64,000 nt of DNA. Source: Pedobacter psychroterrae (GTDB lineage: Bacteria; Bacteroidota; Bacteroidia; Sphingobacteriales; Sphingobacteriaceae). The notes under the pieces were generated by a model that saw only the letters and a list, made by a program, of their open reading frames with translations, had not been told where the DNA came from and did not search any database. The position numbers were made by a program, and so were the translations under genes. The DNA lies in NCBI RefSeq assembly GCF_004331695.1, contig NZ_SJSL01000001.1, positions 1,839,781 to 1,903,780 on the forward strand, given 5' to 3'. Position 1 is the first letter of the stretch. Each line of letters begins with the position of its first letter. Of the stretch, positions 1 through 9,618 are shown piece after piece.

Positions 1-1
1 T

Positions 2-1096
2 TTCTCATTGAGGAACCTGTTTAATCTGGAAGCTTATAAGCCACTGCCAAAAGGCGACGGACAGAAACTGAGCCTTCGCGGACAAACAAACGGTAAATAT
101 TATCAATCATATAGCTTTTCGTTTTCTGAGCCATGGTTAGGCGGCAGAAAGCCAATCAGCTTTGGGGTGAGTGCATTTACTTCATTGCAATCAAACGGTT
201 TAGGTATCACTAATTCACAGTTCCAAAAGATACGTCTGAATGGTGTTACAGTTAGTTTGGGAAGAAGATTGAACTTTCCGGACAACTACTTCCAACTGAG
301 TCATGCGATTAACGTGCAACAGTATATTTTGAATAACTATCCCGGATATTTGTTTAGTTCAGGAACTTCATACAATTTTAACTTAACGCAGGAGTTAAGC
401 AGAGATTCAAGAAACTCTCCGATATTCCCAACTGACGGATCTTACTTTAGGTTTACTATTCAGGCTACCCCACCTTACTCTTTGTTCAATGACTTGAACT
501 ATGCTACTGCTCCGGATAAGGAACGTTATAAATTTACCGAGTACCATAAATGGAAATTTGAATCACAGTGGTTCCAGCGCTTAGTGGGTAAGTTCGTCAT
601 AAAAGCCCAGGCACAATTTGGATTCCTGGGAACTTATAACCCATCTGTTGGACAGTCGGCATTTGAACGCTTTAAACTAGGTGGTGATGGTATGCAGGGA
701 TTTGATTTCCTTCAGGGATCAGAGTTGATCGCTATGCGGGGTTATGCTAATAATACGGTGATCCCTGTGGGGGCCAATCCTACGATAGCTCAAAATTCAG
801 GTAGTCCGATCTTTACTAAATACGTAATGGAACTTAGATACCCGGTAATTGCGAGTCAGCAGGCTACGGCCTTTTTGGTAGCCTTTGGTGAGGCAGGTAA
901 TACCTGGGATAAGTTTGGGGATTTCAATCCTTTTAACGTAAGACGCTCTGTTGGTTTGGGTGCAAAGATATTTTTACCGATATTCGGATTGTTGGGGATT
1001 GATTATGGATATGGGTTTGATAAAATTCCTGGATTACCAGATGCAAACAAAGGGCAGTTCCATTTCAGTATAGCCCAACAACTTGGAGGATTTTAA
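2..1096 (+). CDS. bamA: Outer membrane assembly factor BamA, C-terminal part (partial)
   Basis: The frame is open from the first bases of the window, so the 5' end lies outside. What is visible is the carboxy-terminal beta-barrel of a BamA/Omp85 protein: alternating aromatic strands, a surface-antigen style segment with FPTDGSYFRF and a closing GLGAKIFLPIFGLLGIDYG strand, ending in a terminal phenylalanine as is usual for outer-membrane barrels. BamA folds and inserts outer-membrane proteins. Two OmpH/Skp-like periplasmic chaperones follow within 12 and 47 bases, which is the usual Bacteroidota arrangement and supports the assignment. The POTRA domains cannot be judged from here. Confidence 0.9.
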   Translation, partial: FSLRNLFNLEAYKPLPKGDGQKLSLRGQTNGKYYQSYSFSFSEPWLGGRKPISFGVSAFTSLQSNGLGITNSQFQKIRLNGVTVSLGRRLNFPDNYFQLSHAINVQQYILNNYPGYLFSSGTSYNFNLTQELSRDSRNSPIFPTDGSYFRFTIQATPPYSLFNDLNYATAPDKERYKFTEYHKWKFESQWFQRLVGKFVIKAQAQFGFLGTYNPSVGQSAFERFKLGGDGMQGFDFLQGSELIAMRGYANNTVIPVGANPTIAQNSGSPIFTKYVMELRYPVIASQQATAFLVAFGEAGNTWDKFGDFNPFNVRRSVGLGAKIFLPIFGLLGIDYGYGFDKIPGLPDANKGQFHFSIAQQLGGF

Positions 1097-1107
1097 TTTT
1101 AGGACCT

Positions 1108-1638
1108 ATGAAAAAGTATTTTTTAATTTGCTTTCTGGTGTTTACATGTTTAGGAACATTTGCTCAAAAATTTGCATATGTTGATACAGAATATATCCTT
1201 AAGCATCTGCCGGAATATAAGTCTGCATTAAGTCAGTTGAATGTACTGTCTGAGCAATGGCAACAGCAGGTAGATAATAATTTTACTGATCTGGATAAGA
1301 TGTATAAAGCTTATCAGGCTGATCAGGTCTTGCTGACAGAAGACATGCGCAAGCGGAGGGAAAATGAAATTATTGAGAAGGAAAAGCTGGCTAAAGATTT
1401 TCAGCGCAAAATATTCGGGCCTGAAGGGGACCTATTTCAGAACAGATCCAAATTACTGGAGCCGATCCAGACAAAAGTAACAAAGACAATAGCTGAAATT
1501 GCGAAAGCTAAATTCTTTGATTTTATCTTTGACAAGAGCAGTGAGGCAACTATGATGATTTATGCAAGCAGCAATTATGATGTAAGTAATGACGTCATTG
1601 TCAGGTTAGGATACAAACCGGGATCGATATTGAAATAG
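1108..1638 (+). CDS. OmpH/Skp family periplasmic chaperone (first copy)
   Basis: A 176-residue protein with a cleavable signal peptide (MKKYFLICFLVFTCLGTFAQ), then KFAYVDTEYILKHLPEYKSA, the typical start of the OmpH/Skp fold, and a long charged helical stretch (about residues 45-125) expected to form the coiled-coil tentacle. Skp-type proteins hold unfolded outer-membrane proteins in the periplasm and deliver them to BamA, whose gene ends 11 bases upstream. A second paralogue follows directly. Co-transcription with bamA is inferred from the spacing. Confidence 0.88.
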   Translation: MKKYFLICFLVFTCLGTFAQKFAYVDTEYILKHLPEYKSALSQLNVLSEQWQQQVDNNFTDLDKMYKAYQADQVLLTEDMRKRRENEIIEKEKLAKDFQRKIFGPEGDLFQNRSKLLEPIQTKVTKTIAEIAKAKFFDFIFDKSSEATMMIYASSNYDVSNDVIVRLGYKPGSILK

Positions 1639-1685
1639 AAAGAGAAAATATATAAATTTAAACACAATTATTAAGAAAAATAGAG

Positions 1686-2246
1686 ATGAGAAAGTTAATG
1701 AAAGCATTTTTTGTAGCAGGATTATTATTGTTCACTGCCAACATCGCTAATGCACAACAAAAAATGGCGCATTTAAACTCAGCATTGATCATAGAAGCTA
1801 TGCCTGAAGTTAAAACTGCCAAAGCAACGCTTGAAGCACTGCAAAAGACTAAGACTGCTGAGATTGAAAAAATGATTACTGAGTATCAAACAACACTTCA
1901 GGCTGCAGAAGCGAAACAAAAAACTTTAAGTGAAGCCAACAAAGAAGCAGTTGGAAAAGAATTGCAAACAATGGGTGCTGCATTGCAGGATCTTGAAAAA
2001 CGTATCGGAGATGCAAAAGCAAAAGCTCAGCAAGAAATTGAACAGAAAAATGCGGAATTGTTTAATCCGATCCAAATAAAGGCAGATGCAGCTATAAAAG
2101 CTGTTTCAAAGGAAAAAGGTTATGCTTATGTTTTTGATACAGCTAACCAGGCACTTGTTTATTGGGATGGTGGCGAAGATATCACTGCTTTAGTTAAAAC
2201 TAAACTGGGTATTGCTGCAACTGCTGCAGCCGCACCAAAAAAGTAA
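1686..2246 (+). CDS. OmpH/Skp family periplasmic chaperone (second copy)
   Basis: This 186-residue paralogue of the preceding gene has a signal peptide ending near NIANAQQ and the family start KMAHLNSALIIEAMPEVKTA. Residues 45-125 are a lysine/glutamate/alanine/glutamine-rich helix that should form the coiled-coil arms, and the tail is alanine-rich and basic (AAAAPKK). It probably acts with the first copy as a periplasmic holdase for outer-membrane proteins. A hairpin followed by eight T residues lies just downstream and probably ends the bamA-ompH-ompH transcript. Confidence 0.88.
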   Translation: MRKLMKAFFVAGLLLFTANIANAQQKMAHLNSALIIEAMPEVKTAKATLEALQKTKTAEIEKMITEYQTTLQAAEAKQKTLSEANKEAVGKELQTMGAALQDLEKRIGDAKAKAQQEIEQKNAELFNPIQIKADAAIKAVSKEKGYAYVFDTANQALVYWDGGEDITALVKTKLGIAATAAAAPKK

Positions 2247-2267
2247 TTAGAAATTTTACTTAAATTG

Positions 2268-2303
2268 CGGGATTAGGTGACAGAACCTGGTCCCGTTTTT
2301 TTT
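2268..2303 (+). terminator. Rho-independent terminator abutting the murI start
   Basis: CGGGA-TT-AGGT pairs with ACCT-GG-TCCCG around a six-base loop, and eight T residues follow at once. The T run ends three bases before the murI ATG. It should terminate the bamA-ompH-ompH transcript, but its position leaves no room for a separate promoter after it, so it may act as an attenuator for murI. Confidence 0.72.
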
Positions 2304-2306
2304 GCT

Positions 2307-3140
2307 ATGAGTACAAATTATTCTATAGGTATCTTTGATTCCGGTTATGGCGGCCTGACAGTCTTTAAGTCCATTGCCGAAAAACTGCCGGCGTATAATT
2401 ATATATATCTTGGGGATAACGCCAGATCTCCCTATGGAGATCATTCTTATGAAACCGTTTATCAGTATACATTGGAATGTGTGGAATGGCTGTTTGCCCA
2501 GGGATGCCCATTGGTTATTCTCGCCTGTAATACGGCCTCTGCCAAAGCACTGAGGTCAATACAGCAAAAGATCTTGCCTTTCAAATATCCGCATCACCGG
2601 GTTTTGGGTGTCATTCGTCCAACAGCGGAAATAATTGGAGCATTTACTACTTCTAAGGTCGTTGGCGTGATGGGGACAAGGGGCACTGTAAATTCTGAAT
2701 CTTATCTAATCGAAATCAATAAATTCTTTCCTGAAATTAATGTTTTGCAGCAAAGCTGCCCAATGTGGGTACCGTTGGTTGAAAATAATGAGCATGTTAA
2801 CCCCGGTGCAGATTATTTTGTAGAAAAGTATATTGGCGAATTGTTTGGCAGGAACCTAAATATTGATTGTCTGTTGCTTGCCTGCACCCATTATCCACTA
2901 CTGATGGATAAGATAAAATCTTTTCTGCCGGATGATGTTACTGTTCTGGGTCAAGGTGAGATCGTAGCCAATAGCCTGGCGCTTTACCTGGAAAATCACC
3001 CGGAGATTGAAACGCTGCTGGCCAGGGAAGGGAAGCGGCAGTTTTTTACATCGGGAGACATCGCTACATTTGATAGGCAGGCTTCGGTTTTTTTTGGCGC
3101 ACAGATTTGTTCATCAACTGTTCGTACGGGCATCGTATAG
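2307..3140 (+). CDS. murI: Glutamate racemase
   Basis: MurI interconverts L- and D-glutamate in the cytoplasm and supplies D-Glu for peptidoglycan. The 277-residue product has all family signatures: IGIFDSGYGGLTVF at the start, YLGDNARSPYG, the first catalytic cysteine in LACNTASAKALR and the second in LLACTHYPLL. The ATG at 2307 is preferred over an upstream GTG at 2277, because the upstream codons fall inside a terminator hairpin and the family begins at about this residue. Expression may be limited by that terminator. The bamA-ompH-ompH-murI order is common in Bacteroidota. Confidence 0.95.
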   Translation: MSTNYSIGIFDSGYGGLTVFKSIAEKLPAYNYIYLGDNARSPYGDHSYETVYQYTLECVEWLFAQGCPLVILACNTASAKALRSIQQKILPFKYPHHRVLGVIRPTAEIIGAFTTSKVVGVMGTRGTVNSESYLIEINKFFPEINVLQQSCPMWVPLVENNEHVNPGADYFVEKYIGELFGRNLNIDCLLLACTHYPLLMDKIKSFLPDDVTVLGQGEIVANSLALYLENHPEIETLLAREGKRQFFTSGDIATFDRQASVFFGAQICSSTVRTGIV

Positions 3141-3213
3141 GCTTAAAATTGCTTCAATTATAATCTCAATGAAATGATTATATTTCTTTCTAGGTTCTGA
3201 CTATTATTAACTC

Positions 3214-3221
3214 TAAATTTG
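3214..3221 (+). promoter_or_regulatory. Putative -7 box (TAAATTTG) for the amidophosphoribosyltransferase gene
   Basis: TAAATTTG matches the Bacteroidota -7 consensus TAnnTTTG and lies 20 bases before the ATG at 3242. A clear TTTG box at the -33 position is not visible, so this rests on the -7 element and position alone. Confidence 0.5.
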
Positions 3222-3241
3222 CGGCTCAAATTAGAAGCCCA

Positions 3242-5143
3242 ATGAGTGATTCGATAAAACATGAATGTGGAATAGCCTTTATCCGTCTTTTAAAACCGCT
3301 CTCTTATTACCAGCAAAAATACGGAACTGCACTTTATGGATTGAATAAGCTTTACCTTTTAATGGAAAAGCAGCATAACAGGGGCCAGGATGGAGCTGGT
3401 ATTGCAACCATTAAGCTCGATGTAAAGCCAGGTCACAGATATATCAGTAGATACCGGTCAATGGCACAAAATGCAGTGGCAGATATATTTGGGTATGTTC
3501 AACACAAATTTGTAGACATACAGAATGAAACTCCTGAATTGATGCTGGATGCGGAATGGCTAAAATCTAATGTTAGTTTTATCGGTGAGGTTTTATTAGG
3601 TCATTTACGCTATGGTACACATGGCAAAAATAGCATCGAAAATTGTCATCCGTTTTTACGTCAGAATAACTGGATGACCCGTAATCTTGTGATTGCAGGT
3701 AATTTTAACATGACCAATGTTGATGAGCTGCTTGAACAGTTGTACGAGCTTGGTCAGCATCCGAAAGAGCAGGCTGATACGGTGACTGTTTTAGAGAAAA
3801 TCGGCCATTTTCTTGACGATGAAAACCAGGAGCTATTTGACGAGTATAAGAAAGAAGGACTGGACAACGTAGAGATCACACATAAGATTTCAGAAAATCT
3901 GGATATTGCTAAAATATTGAGACGTTCGGCGAAGAATTGGGATGGCGGTTATGCGATATCAGGTATTGTGGGTAATGGTGATGCGTTCATACTGCGCGAT
4001 CCTTCAGGGATACGTCCCGCTTTTTACTATCAGGATGATGAGATTGTTGTAGCAGCGTCTGAAAGACCTGCCATACAGACGGCCTTCAACATCGCATTCA
4101 GAGATGTTAAAGAAATTGAACCTGGACATGCCCTGATCGTTAAAAAAGATGGCACAGTAACACAGGAGATCTTTAGAGAGCCAGAAGAAAAGAGAGCCTG
4201 TTCTTTTGAACGCATTTACTTTTCAAGAGGGAGTGATGCAGAGATATATAGGGAAAGAAAGCATCTGGGGGCGTTACTATGCAAGCAAATATTGAATGCA
4301 GTAAATGCCGATCTAAAGAATACGGTATTTTCATTTATACCTAATACCGCCGAGGTTTCCTTTTATGGAATGGTAGAAGGATTGCACAGCTATATCAGGC
4401 AGGTGCAGAAAGATACGTTGTTACACCGTAAGGATTTGCTAAACGACGATCAGCTGGAAGAATTATTATCAATGAACCCGAGAGTTGAGAAGCTGGCAAT
4501 AAAGGATGTGAAGCTGCGAACTTTCATTACCCAGGATGCTGACAGACAGGATATGGTAGCGCATGTTTATGATACTACTTATGGTGTGATCAAAAACCAT
4601 ACTGATACGCTGGTTGCTGTAGACGATTCGATTGTAAGAGGGACAACGCTTAAACAGAGTATTATAAAAATTATAGACCGGTTACACCCAAAGAAGATCA
4701 TCATTGTTTCTTCTGCACCTCAGATCCGCTATCCGGACTGCTATGGTATAGATATGTCTAAAATGGGCCAGTTTGTAGCATTTGAAGCGGCTATACAATT
4801 GCTGAAAGCCAGAGGGATGGAACAGATCATAGAAGAGGTGTACCAAAAGTGTAAAGCCTCATTACTTTTGCCAAAAGAGCAAATTGTAAATCACGTTAAG
4901 GACATTTACAGGCCATTTAAGCAAGAAGAGATTTCAGCTCAGATTACAAAAATTATTACACCTGAAAATATCAATGCAGAGGTTGAGGTAATTTATCAGA
5001 CTTTGGATAATCTTCATGTAGCATGTCCCAATCATAGGGGTGATTGGTATTTTTCAGGAAACTATCCTACACCCGGAGGAAACAAAGTGGTAAATAAAGC
5101 TTTTGTAAACTGGAAAGAAGGAAATAATCAAAGAGCCTATTAA
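3242..5143 (+). CDS. Amidophosphoribosyltransferase-like protein, long form
   Basis: A 633-residue glutamine amidotransferase/phosphoribosyltransferase of the PurF type, which makes phosphoribosylamine from PRPP and glutamine, the first step of purine synthesis. The class II amidase nucleophile is Cys9 in HECGIA, so an eight-residue propeptide would have to be removed. LLGHLRYGTHGK and NFNMTN belong to the amidase site. The PRPP loop is VAVDDSIVRGTTLKQS. The protein is over 100 residues longer than ordinary PurF (about 500). Bacteroidota are known to carry such a long form alongside a normal PurF, so its exact role is less certain than its family. Confidence 0.82.
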   Translation: MSDSIKHECGIAFIRLLKPLSYYQQKYGTALYGLNKLYLLMEKQHNRGQDGAGIATIKLDVKPGHRYISRYRSMAQNAVADIFGYVQHKFVDIQNETPELMLDAEWLKSNVSFIGEVLLGHLRYGTHGKNSIENCHPFLRQNNWMTRNLVIAGNFNMTNVDELLEQLYELGQHPKEQADTVTVLEKIGHFLDDENQELFDEYKKEGLDNVEITHKISENLDIAKILRRSAKNWDGGYAISGIVGNGDAFILRDPSGIRPAFYYQDDEIVVAASERPAIQTAFNIAFRDVKEIEPGHALIVKKDGTVTQEIFREPEEKRACSFERIYFSRGSDAEIYRERKHLGALLCKQILNAVNADLKNTVFSFIPNTAEVSFYGMVEGLHSYIRQVQKDTLLHRKDLLNDDQLEELLSMNPRVEKLAIKDVKLRTFITQDADRQDMVAHVYDTTYGVIKNHTDTLVAVDDSIVRGTTLKQSIIKIIDRLHPKKIIIVSSAPQIRYPDCYGIDMSKMGQFVAFEAAIQLLKARGMEQIIEEVYQKCKASLLLPKEQIVNHVKDIYRPFKQEEISAQITKIITPENINAEVEVIYQTLDNLHVACPNHRGDWYFSGNYPTPGGNKVVNKAFVNWKEGNNQRAY

Positions 5144-5161
5144 AAATACGCAGCTGTTTTA

Positions 5162-5785
5162 TTAGTAATTCTTGATAATCACTTCTATAAAGAGTCTGAT
5201 GGCGAATATCAGGATGACTACCCCAGCTATTTTATTTAAGTTTTGTATGCTTTTTTCCTTAATCCTATACCGTAGTTTGGCGGCATAATAGGTCTTGAGA
5301 CAGTCAACTGATACCTGAGTTGCCATTGCAATCATAAAAAATACGATTTTTTCTGACATGTTATAATGAAGCTGTACCGATATGATCCCTCCGACCATGA
5401 TCCAAAACATTAGTGTTGAGGGTGATAAAAGACACATAAGGAAGCCCTTTAAGACGTAGCCGCGTTTTCTGATTTTTAAAGTTTCGGAAATATCATAGTT
5501 CACCTTGACTTTATTAAAAATATAATAAAGACCTATCCCAAATAAAAAGAGTCCGCCAATTATGCTAATGTATTGATTGTATTCAGCGTTATAATCTACA
5601 AATTGTGAGCTGAACAGGGTTAACACAATGAATATTATATCACTGAACACTACGCCAATAGCTAAAGAAAACCCGGCCTTGAAGCCTTTTTCTATACTTG
5701 TTTTTATCATCGAAAAGAACACAGGGCCTGTTAAAAAAGAAAATAATATCCCTGCGCCTATCCCTTGTAGTATTGCTTCAAACAT
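5162..5785 (-). CDS. LysE/RhtB family amino-acid exporter
   Basis: A 207-residue hydrophobic protein with about six membrane spans. The start GIGAGILFSFLTGPVFFSMI matches the LysE/RhtB signature, in which a conserved GP lies in the first helix. This family exports amino acids such as lysine, threonine or homoserine lactone across the inner membrane, and the substrate cannot be read from the sequence. The gene converges on the amidophosphoribosyltransferase gene with 18 bases between the stops, and is divergent from the sugar transporter at 5955. Confidence 0.82.
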   Translation of the reverse strand: MFEAILQGIGAGILFSFLTGPVFFSMIKTSIEKGFKAGFSLAIGVVFSDIIFIVLTLFSSQFVDYNAEYNQYISIIGGLFLFGIGLYYIFNKVKVNYDISETLKIRKRGYVLKGFLMCLLSPSTLMFWIMVGGIISVQLHYNMSEKIVFFMIAMATQVSVDCLKTYYAAKLRYRIKEKSIQNLNKIAGVVILIFAIRLFIEVIIKNY

Positions 5786-5954
5786 TCAGCTAAACCTATA
5801 TAAAACGCTAATATGCAATTTTAAACATAAAACAACAGTATTTCCCAATAGTTTCATTGCATATACATAACTCTAACGCTGTATAGATATTACACTTTCG
5901 CTTACAGTTTTTTTTATTTATGTTTAGCACACTAAATTTATATTAACCAAAAAT

Positions 5955-7568
5955 ATGGAAAAACAATCGCAAAAAAATTACGGTACCGCGTTGTACACAA
6001 TTATTACTGTGTTCTTCTTCTGGGGCTTTGTGGCAGCATCAAATGGGATATTTATTCCATTTTGTAAAACTCATTTCAATTTAACCCAGTTTGAGTCACA
6101 ATTAATTGACTTTACTTTTTATGGGGGATATTTTATCGGATCACTCATTCTGTACTTTGCTTCGCAGGCCAGTAAAGTGGATATTTTAAATAAAATGGGG
6201 TATAAGAATGGTATTATTGCCGGTTTGGTAATTTCTGCCGGAGGTGCTTTACTGATGATTCCAGCGGTACAGTCAGGATCATTTATTTTTATTCTTATCA
6301 CCTTTTTTGTGATTGCTCTTGGTTTCTCCCTTCAACAGACTGCTGCTAATCCTTTTGTAGTAGCTTTGGGTAATCCTGAAGGCGGGGCACACCGTTTAAA
6401 CCTGGCAGGCGGGATCAATAACCTTGGTGGCCTAATGGGCCCTGTAATTGTAAGTGTGGTGTTATTTGGTACCGCAAATGATGCTGTCGCAAAAACAGTA
6501 GAGATTTCGTCCATTAATAATCTTTATTATATTTTAGCTGGTCTTTTCCTGGCTGTAGCTATATTTTATGCTTTTTCAAAGCTTCCTGATGTAACCAGTA
6601 ATGAAACTGTAGAAAGCAGCCCTAAACCTACTGGTCCTCTTGTAGTCATGATCTTAGGATTTTTAATGGTCGCTGCTGCCGGACCAATTGCGAATATGAC
6701 AGGGATCAGTGCATCGGCACTCGTTTATTCATCCCTTGTTATTATTCTTGGCGCTTTAATGTATGGGTATCTGGCCAAAAAGGATACTAATTCAGCCAAA
6801 TGGGGCGCTATGCAATATCCCCAGTTGATTTTGGGTATGCTGGCTATTTTTATGTATGTTGGAACTGAAGTGACCATACAAAGTAACCTTGGATCATTGT
6901 TAAATCTGCCGGAATTTGGAAGTTTAACAAATGCTGACATTAAGCCTTATATCTCTCTATACTGGGGAAGTATGATGATCGGCCGATGGACGGGTGCTAT
7001 CAGTGCATTTAACTTAACTAAAAGCACACGTAATATATTGACTGTGATTGTTCCTTTTGTGGCTTTTGGTGTGATTTTGTTGGTAAACCATGCTACCGGT
7101 ACAGATGTGGGCAACCTATACGCTTACGGTATCTGTATTGTAGTTATGATTGCAGCATTTTATATCGGACAGGAAAAGCCAGCAAAGACACTGGCTGTGT
7201 TTGGTACTTTAGGCGCTTTAGCTATGCTGGTTGGCTTATTCACAACCGGACACGTCGCTATCTTTGCTTTTGTAAGCGGCGGATTATGCTGCTCTATTAT
7301 GTGGCCATCAATTTTTGCCCTGTCTATCACCGGATTAGGAAAATATACCAGTCAAGGTTCTTCATTTTTGATCATGATGATTTTGGGCGGTGCAATTATT
7401 CCACCAATCCAAGGTGAGTTGGCAGATAGCAGCTTTGGGATTCATAATTCTTATATTGTTCCTGTAATTGGCTTTGCTTATCTTGTTTTCTTTGCCTGGA
7501 AAGTAAGTAATGAATTGAAAAAACAAGGGATAAACATAGAAGAAATATCCGCAGAAGGCGGCCATTAA
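5955..7568 (+). CDS. Sugar MFS transporter, FucP/GluP-like
   Basis: A major facilitator superfamily permease of 537 residues. It matches the FucP/GluP sugar:proton symporter group through [18 protein letters not shown] in helix 1 and [18 protein letters not shown] with [11 protein letters not shown] in the N-terminal half. It is about 100 residues longer than E. coli FucP (438); the excess is mainly in the middle and C-terminal half, which carries additional hydrophobic segments. It probably imports a monosaccharide across the inner membrane. No sugar-metabolism genes adjoin it, so the substrate is unknown. A strong terminator follows. Confidence 0.85.
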   Translation: MEKQSQKNYGTALYTIITVFFFWGFVAASNGIFIPFCKTHFNLTQFESQLIDFTFYGGYFIGSLILYFASQASKVDILNKMGYKNGIIAGLVISAGGALLMIPAVQSGSFIFILITFFVIALGFSLQQTAANPFVVALGNPEGGAHRLNLAGGINNLGGLMGPVIVSVVLFGTANDAVAKTVEISSINNLYYILAGLFLAVAIFYAFSKLPDVTSNETVESSPKPTGPLVVMILGFLMVAAAGPIANMTGISASALVYSSLVIILGALMYGYLAKKDTNSAKWGAMQYPQLILGMLAIFMYVGTEVTIQSNLGSLLNLPEFGSLTNADIKPYISLYWGSMMIGRWTGAISAFNLTKSTRNILTVIVPFVAFGVILLVNHATGTDVGNLYAYGICIVVMIAAFYIGQEKPAKTLAVFGTLGALAMLVGLFTTGHVAIFAFVSGGLCCSIMWPSIFALSITGLGKYTSQGSSFLIMMILGGAIIPPIQGELADSSFGIHNSYIVPVIGFAYLVFFAWKVSNELKKQGINIEEISAEGGH

Positions 7569-7581
7569 TCACACATCATTT

Positions 7582-7616
7582 AAAAGCTGTCTGTCAATGC
7601 TGACGGGCAGCTTTTT
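7582..7616 (+). terminator. Rho-independent terminator after the sugar transporter gene
   Basis: AAAAGCTGTCTGTCA pairs with TGACGGGCAGCTTTT (15 bp, two G-U pairs) around a four-base loop, and the 3' arm runs into a T-rich stretch. It lies 13 bases after the transporter stop. Confidence 0.85.
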
Positions 7617-7627
7617 ATTTATAAAAT

Positions 7628-8080
7628 ATGAGCAAACCAAGTTTCAATCATATATTCATGAATTTGGCTACTGATCTGGCCAGCCGTTCACATTGTGTAC
7701 GTGCCCATGTTGGGGCTGTTTTAGCAAAAGATACGCGGATTATTTCTATCGGATACAATGGTCCGCCCGCCGCTACGCACAACTGTGATGAGGAATGGCC
7801 GGATACAGGCTGCGCCCGGGATTCAAAAGGCAGTTGTTCGCTGGCTTTGCATGCTGAAGAGAATGCGATCTTGTATGCAGTGAAAAATGGGTCCAAAATA
7901 GCAGGCTCAACGTTGTATACTACGCTTTCTCCATGTATTGCGTGTGCACGTTTAATTCTGTCTTCGGGGATCAAAGTAGTTTACTTCAAAGATTCCTATG
8001 CAGCATACAAAGGATTGCCAAGTGATGAAGGTGTTGATTTTTTAAGAAGGTTCGGTGTGGAGGTAATTAAATTTTCTTAA
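7628..8080 (+). CDS. dCMP/cytidine deaminase family protein (ComEB-like)
   Basis: A 150-residue zinc-dependent deaminase. [10 protein letters not shown] supplies the zinc-binding histidine and catalytic glutamate, and [10 protein letters not shown] supplies the two zinc-binding cysteines. The insertion with [20 protein letters not shown] is typical of deoxycytidylate deaminases, which convert dCMP to dUMP for dTMP synthesis. It is followed after eight bases by guaA, making a nucleotide-metabolism pair. Its stop codon overlaps a candidate -7 box for guaA. Confidence 0.88.
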   Translation: MSKPSFNHIFMNLATDLASRSHCVRAHVGAVLAKDTRIISIGYNGPPAATHNCDEEWPDTGCARDSKGSCSLALHAEENAILYAVKNGSKIAGSTLYTTLSPCIACARLILSSGIKVVYFKDSYAAYKGLPSDEGVDFLRRFGVEVIKFS

Positions 8081-8085
8081 CTTTG
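8078..8085 (+). promoter_or_regulatory. Putative -7 box (TAACTTTG) for guaA
   Basis: TAACTTTG fits TAnnTTTG exactly, begins in the stop codon of the deaminase gene and ends three bases before the guaA ATG. Transcription from it would start at or next to the start codon, giving a leaderless or nearly leaderless message. No good -33 box is visible. Confidence 0.4.
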
Positions 8086-8088
8086 GCC

Positions 8089-9618
8089 ATGCTAGAAAAA
8101 ATCATAATTCTCGATTTTGGTTCCCAATATACACAGTTAATTGCCCGCAGGGTTCGCGAATTAAACGTTTATTGCGAAATTCATCCCTTCAATAATATTC
8201 CTGAGATCACTTCTGATGTAAAAGGTATTATTTTTTCAGGTAGTCCATATTCTGTTCGCCAGGAAGACGCACCGCAGATAGATTTAAAAAGATTTCATAA
8301 TAATTATCCTGTTTTGGCAGTTTGCTATGGTGCACAATATATAGCACAACATTCAGGTGGAGAAGTTCAGCCTTCTTCAACCCGTGAATATGGAAGGGCA
8401 AACTTAAACTACGTAGACCCAAATAATAAACTTTTTAAGAATATAGGTATTGGGTCCCAGGTATGGATGTCACATGGGGATACCATTACTGTTGTACCTG
8501 AAAATTTTGAACTGATAGCCAGTACTGACAGCGTAAAAGTTGCAGCTTTCCAGGTCAAAGACTCTCAGACTTACGCCATACAGTTTCACCCTGAGGTAAC
8601 ACATAGTACAGATGGCAAACAACTTTTAGAGAATTTCCTGGTAGACATTTGCGGATGTAAACAAGAATGGACTCCTGATGCATTCGTCGAAACTACCATA
8701 GCCGCCCTGCAGGAGAAGCTGGGTGATGACAAAGTGGTACTCGCACTGTCGGGTGGTGTAGACTCAAGTGTTGCAGCAATATTACTACATAAGGCAATCG
8801 GCAAAAACCTTCATTGTATTTTTGTAGACAATGGTTTATTGCGTAAGGATGAGTATGAGGCCGTACTTGAGCAATACAAGCATCTTGGCTTAAATATTAA
8901 AGGGGTAAATGCCAAAGACCGTTTTCTTAGCCAGCTTGCAGGCCTGAAAGATCCGGAGCTGAAGCGTAAAGCGATAGGCCGCGTATTCATTGAAGTATTC
9001 GATGATGAAGCGCATGAAGTGCAGGATGTAAAGTGGCTTGCACAAGGCACTATATATCCTGACGTAATAGAATCTGTTTCTGTCAAAGGACCTTCTGCAA
9101 CTATAAAATCGCACCATAATGTTGGCGGCTTGCCAGACTTTATGAAATTGAAAGTTGTTGAGCCGCTAAATACGCTTTTTAAAGACGAGGTTAGAAGGGT
9201 AGGAAGGTCCCTGGGACTTGAGGATTTTATCATAGGCCGTCATCCTTTTCCTGGTCCGGGTCTGGCGATAAGAATTCTTGGAGATGTTACCGCAGAGAAG
9301 GTAGCTATTCTTCAGGAAGCAGATGCAATATATATCAATAACCTTAAGGAAGCAGGCCTATACGATCAAGTCTGGCAGGCAGGAGCTATATTTCTACCGG
9401 TTCAGTCCGTTGGAGTAATGGGTGATGAACGAACCTATGAAAATGTAATTTGTCTGCGTGCTGTTGAATCTGTTGACGGTATGACTGCTGATTGGTGCCA
9501 TCTTCCATATAACGTACTCGCAAAAATTTCTAACGAAATAATTAACAAAGTAAAAGGAATTAACCGCGTTGTATATGATATTAGCTCAAAACCACCAGCT
9601 ACAATTGAGTGGGAATAA
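8089..9618 (+). CDS. guaA: GMP synthase (glutamine-hydrolysing)
   Basis: GuaA aminates XMP to GMP using glutamine and ATP. The 509-residue product starts with the class I amidotransferase domain ([20 protein letters not shown], nucleophile Cys in [16 protein letters not shown] with the catalytic His-Glu). The ATP pyrophosphatase domain follows with the P-loop [12 protein letters not shown], and the dimerisation domain ends in [11 protein letters not shown]. Length and ends match the family. The ATG at 8089 is chosen over an upstream TTG at 8083 because it begins the conserved N-terminus. The downstream gene overlaps its 3' end. Confidence 0.97.
   Translation: MLEKIIILDFGSQYTQLIARRVRELNVYCEIHPFNNIPEITSDVKGIIFSGSPYSVRQEDAPQIDLKRFHNNYPVLAVCYGAQYIAQHSGGEVQPSSTREYGRANLNYVDPNNKLFKNIGIGSQVWMSHGDTITVVPENFELIASTDSVKVAAFQVKDSQTYAIQFHPEVTHSTDGKQLLENFLVDICGCKQEWTPDAFVETTIAALQEKLGDDKVVLALSGGVDSSVAAILLHKAIGKNLHCIFVDNGLLRKDEYEAVLEQYKHLGLNIKGVNAKDRFLSQLAGLKDPELKRKAIGRVFIEVFDDEAHEVQDVKWLAQGTIYPDVIESVSVKGPSATIKSHHNVGGLPDFMKLKVVEPLNTLFKDEVRRVGRSLGLEDFIIGRHPFPGPGLAIRILGDVTAEKVAILQEADAIYINNLKEAGLYDQVWQAGAIFLPVQSVGVMGDERTYENVICLRAVESVDGMTADWCHLPYNVLAKISNEIINKVKGINRVVYDISSKPPATIEWE

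Noticed and set aside
3141..3180. Possible hairpin ATAATC/GATTAT after murI
   Set aside because: Only a 6-bp AT stem without a T run; too weak to call a terminator.
8811..9233. 140-codon minus-strand frame inside guaA
   Set aside because: Antisense shadow of a highly conserved housekeeping gene; no independent evidence.
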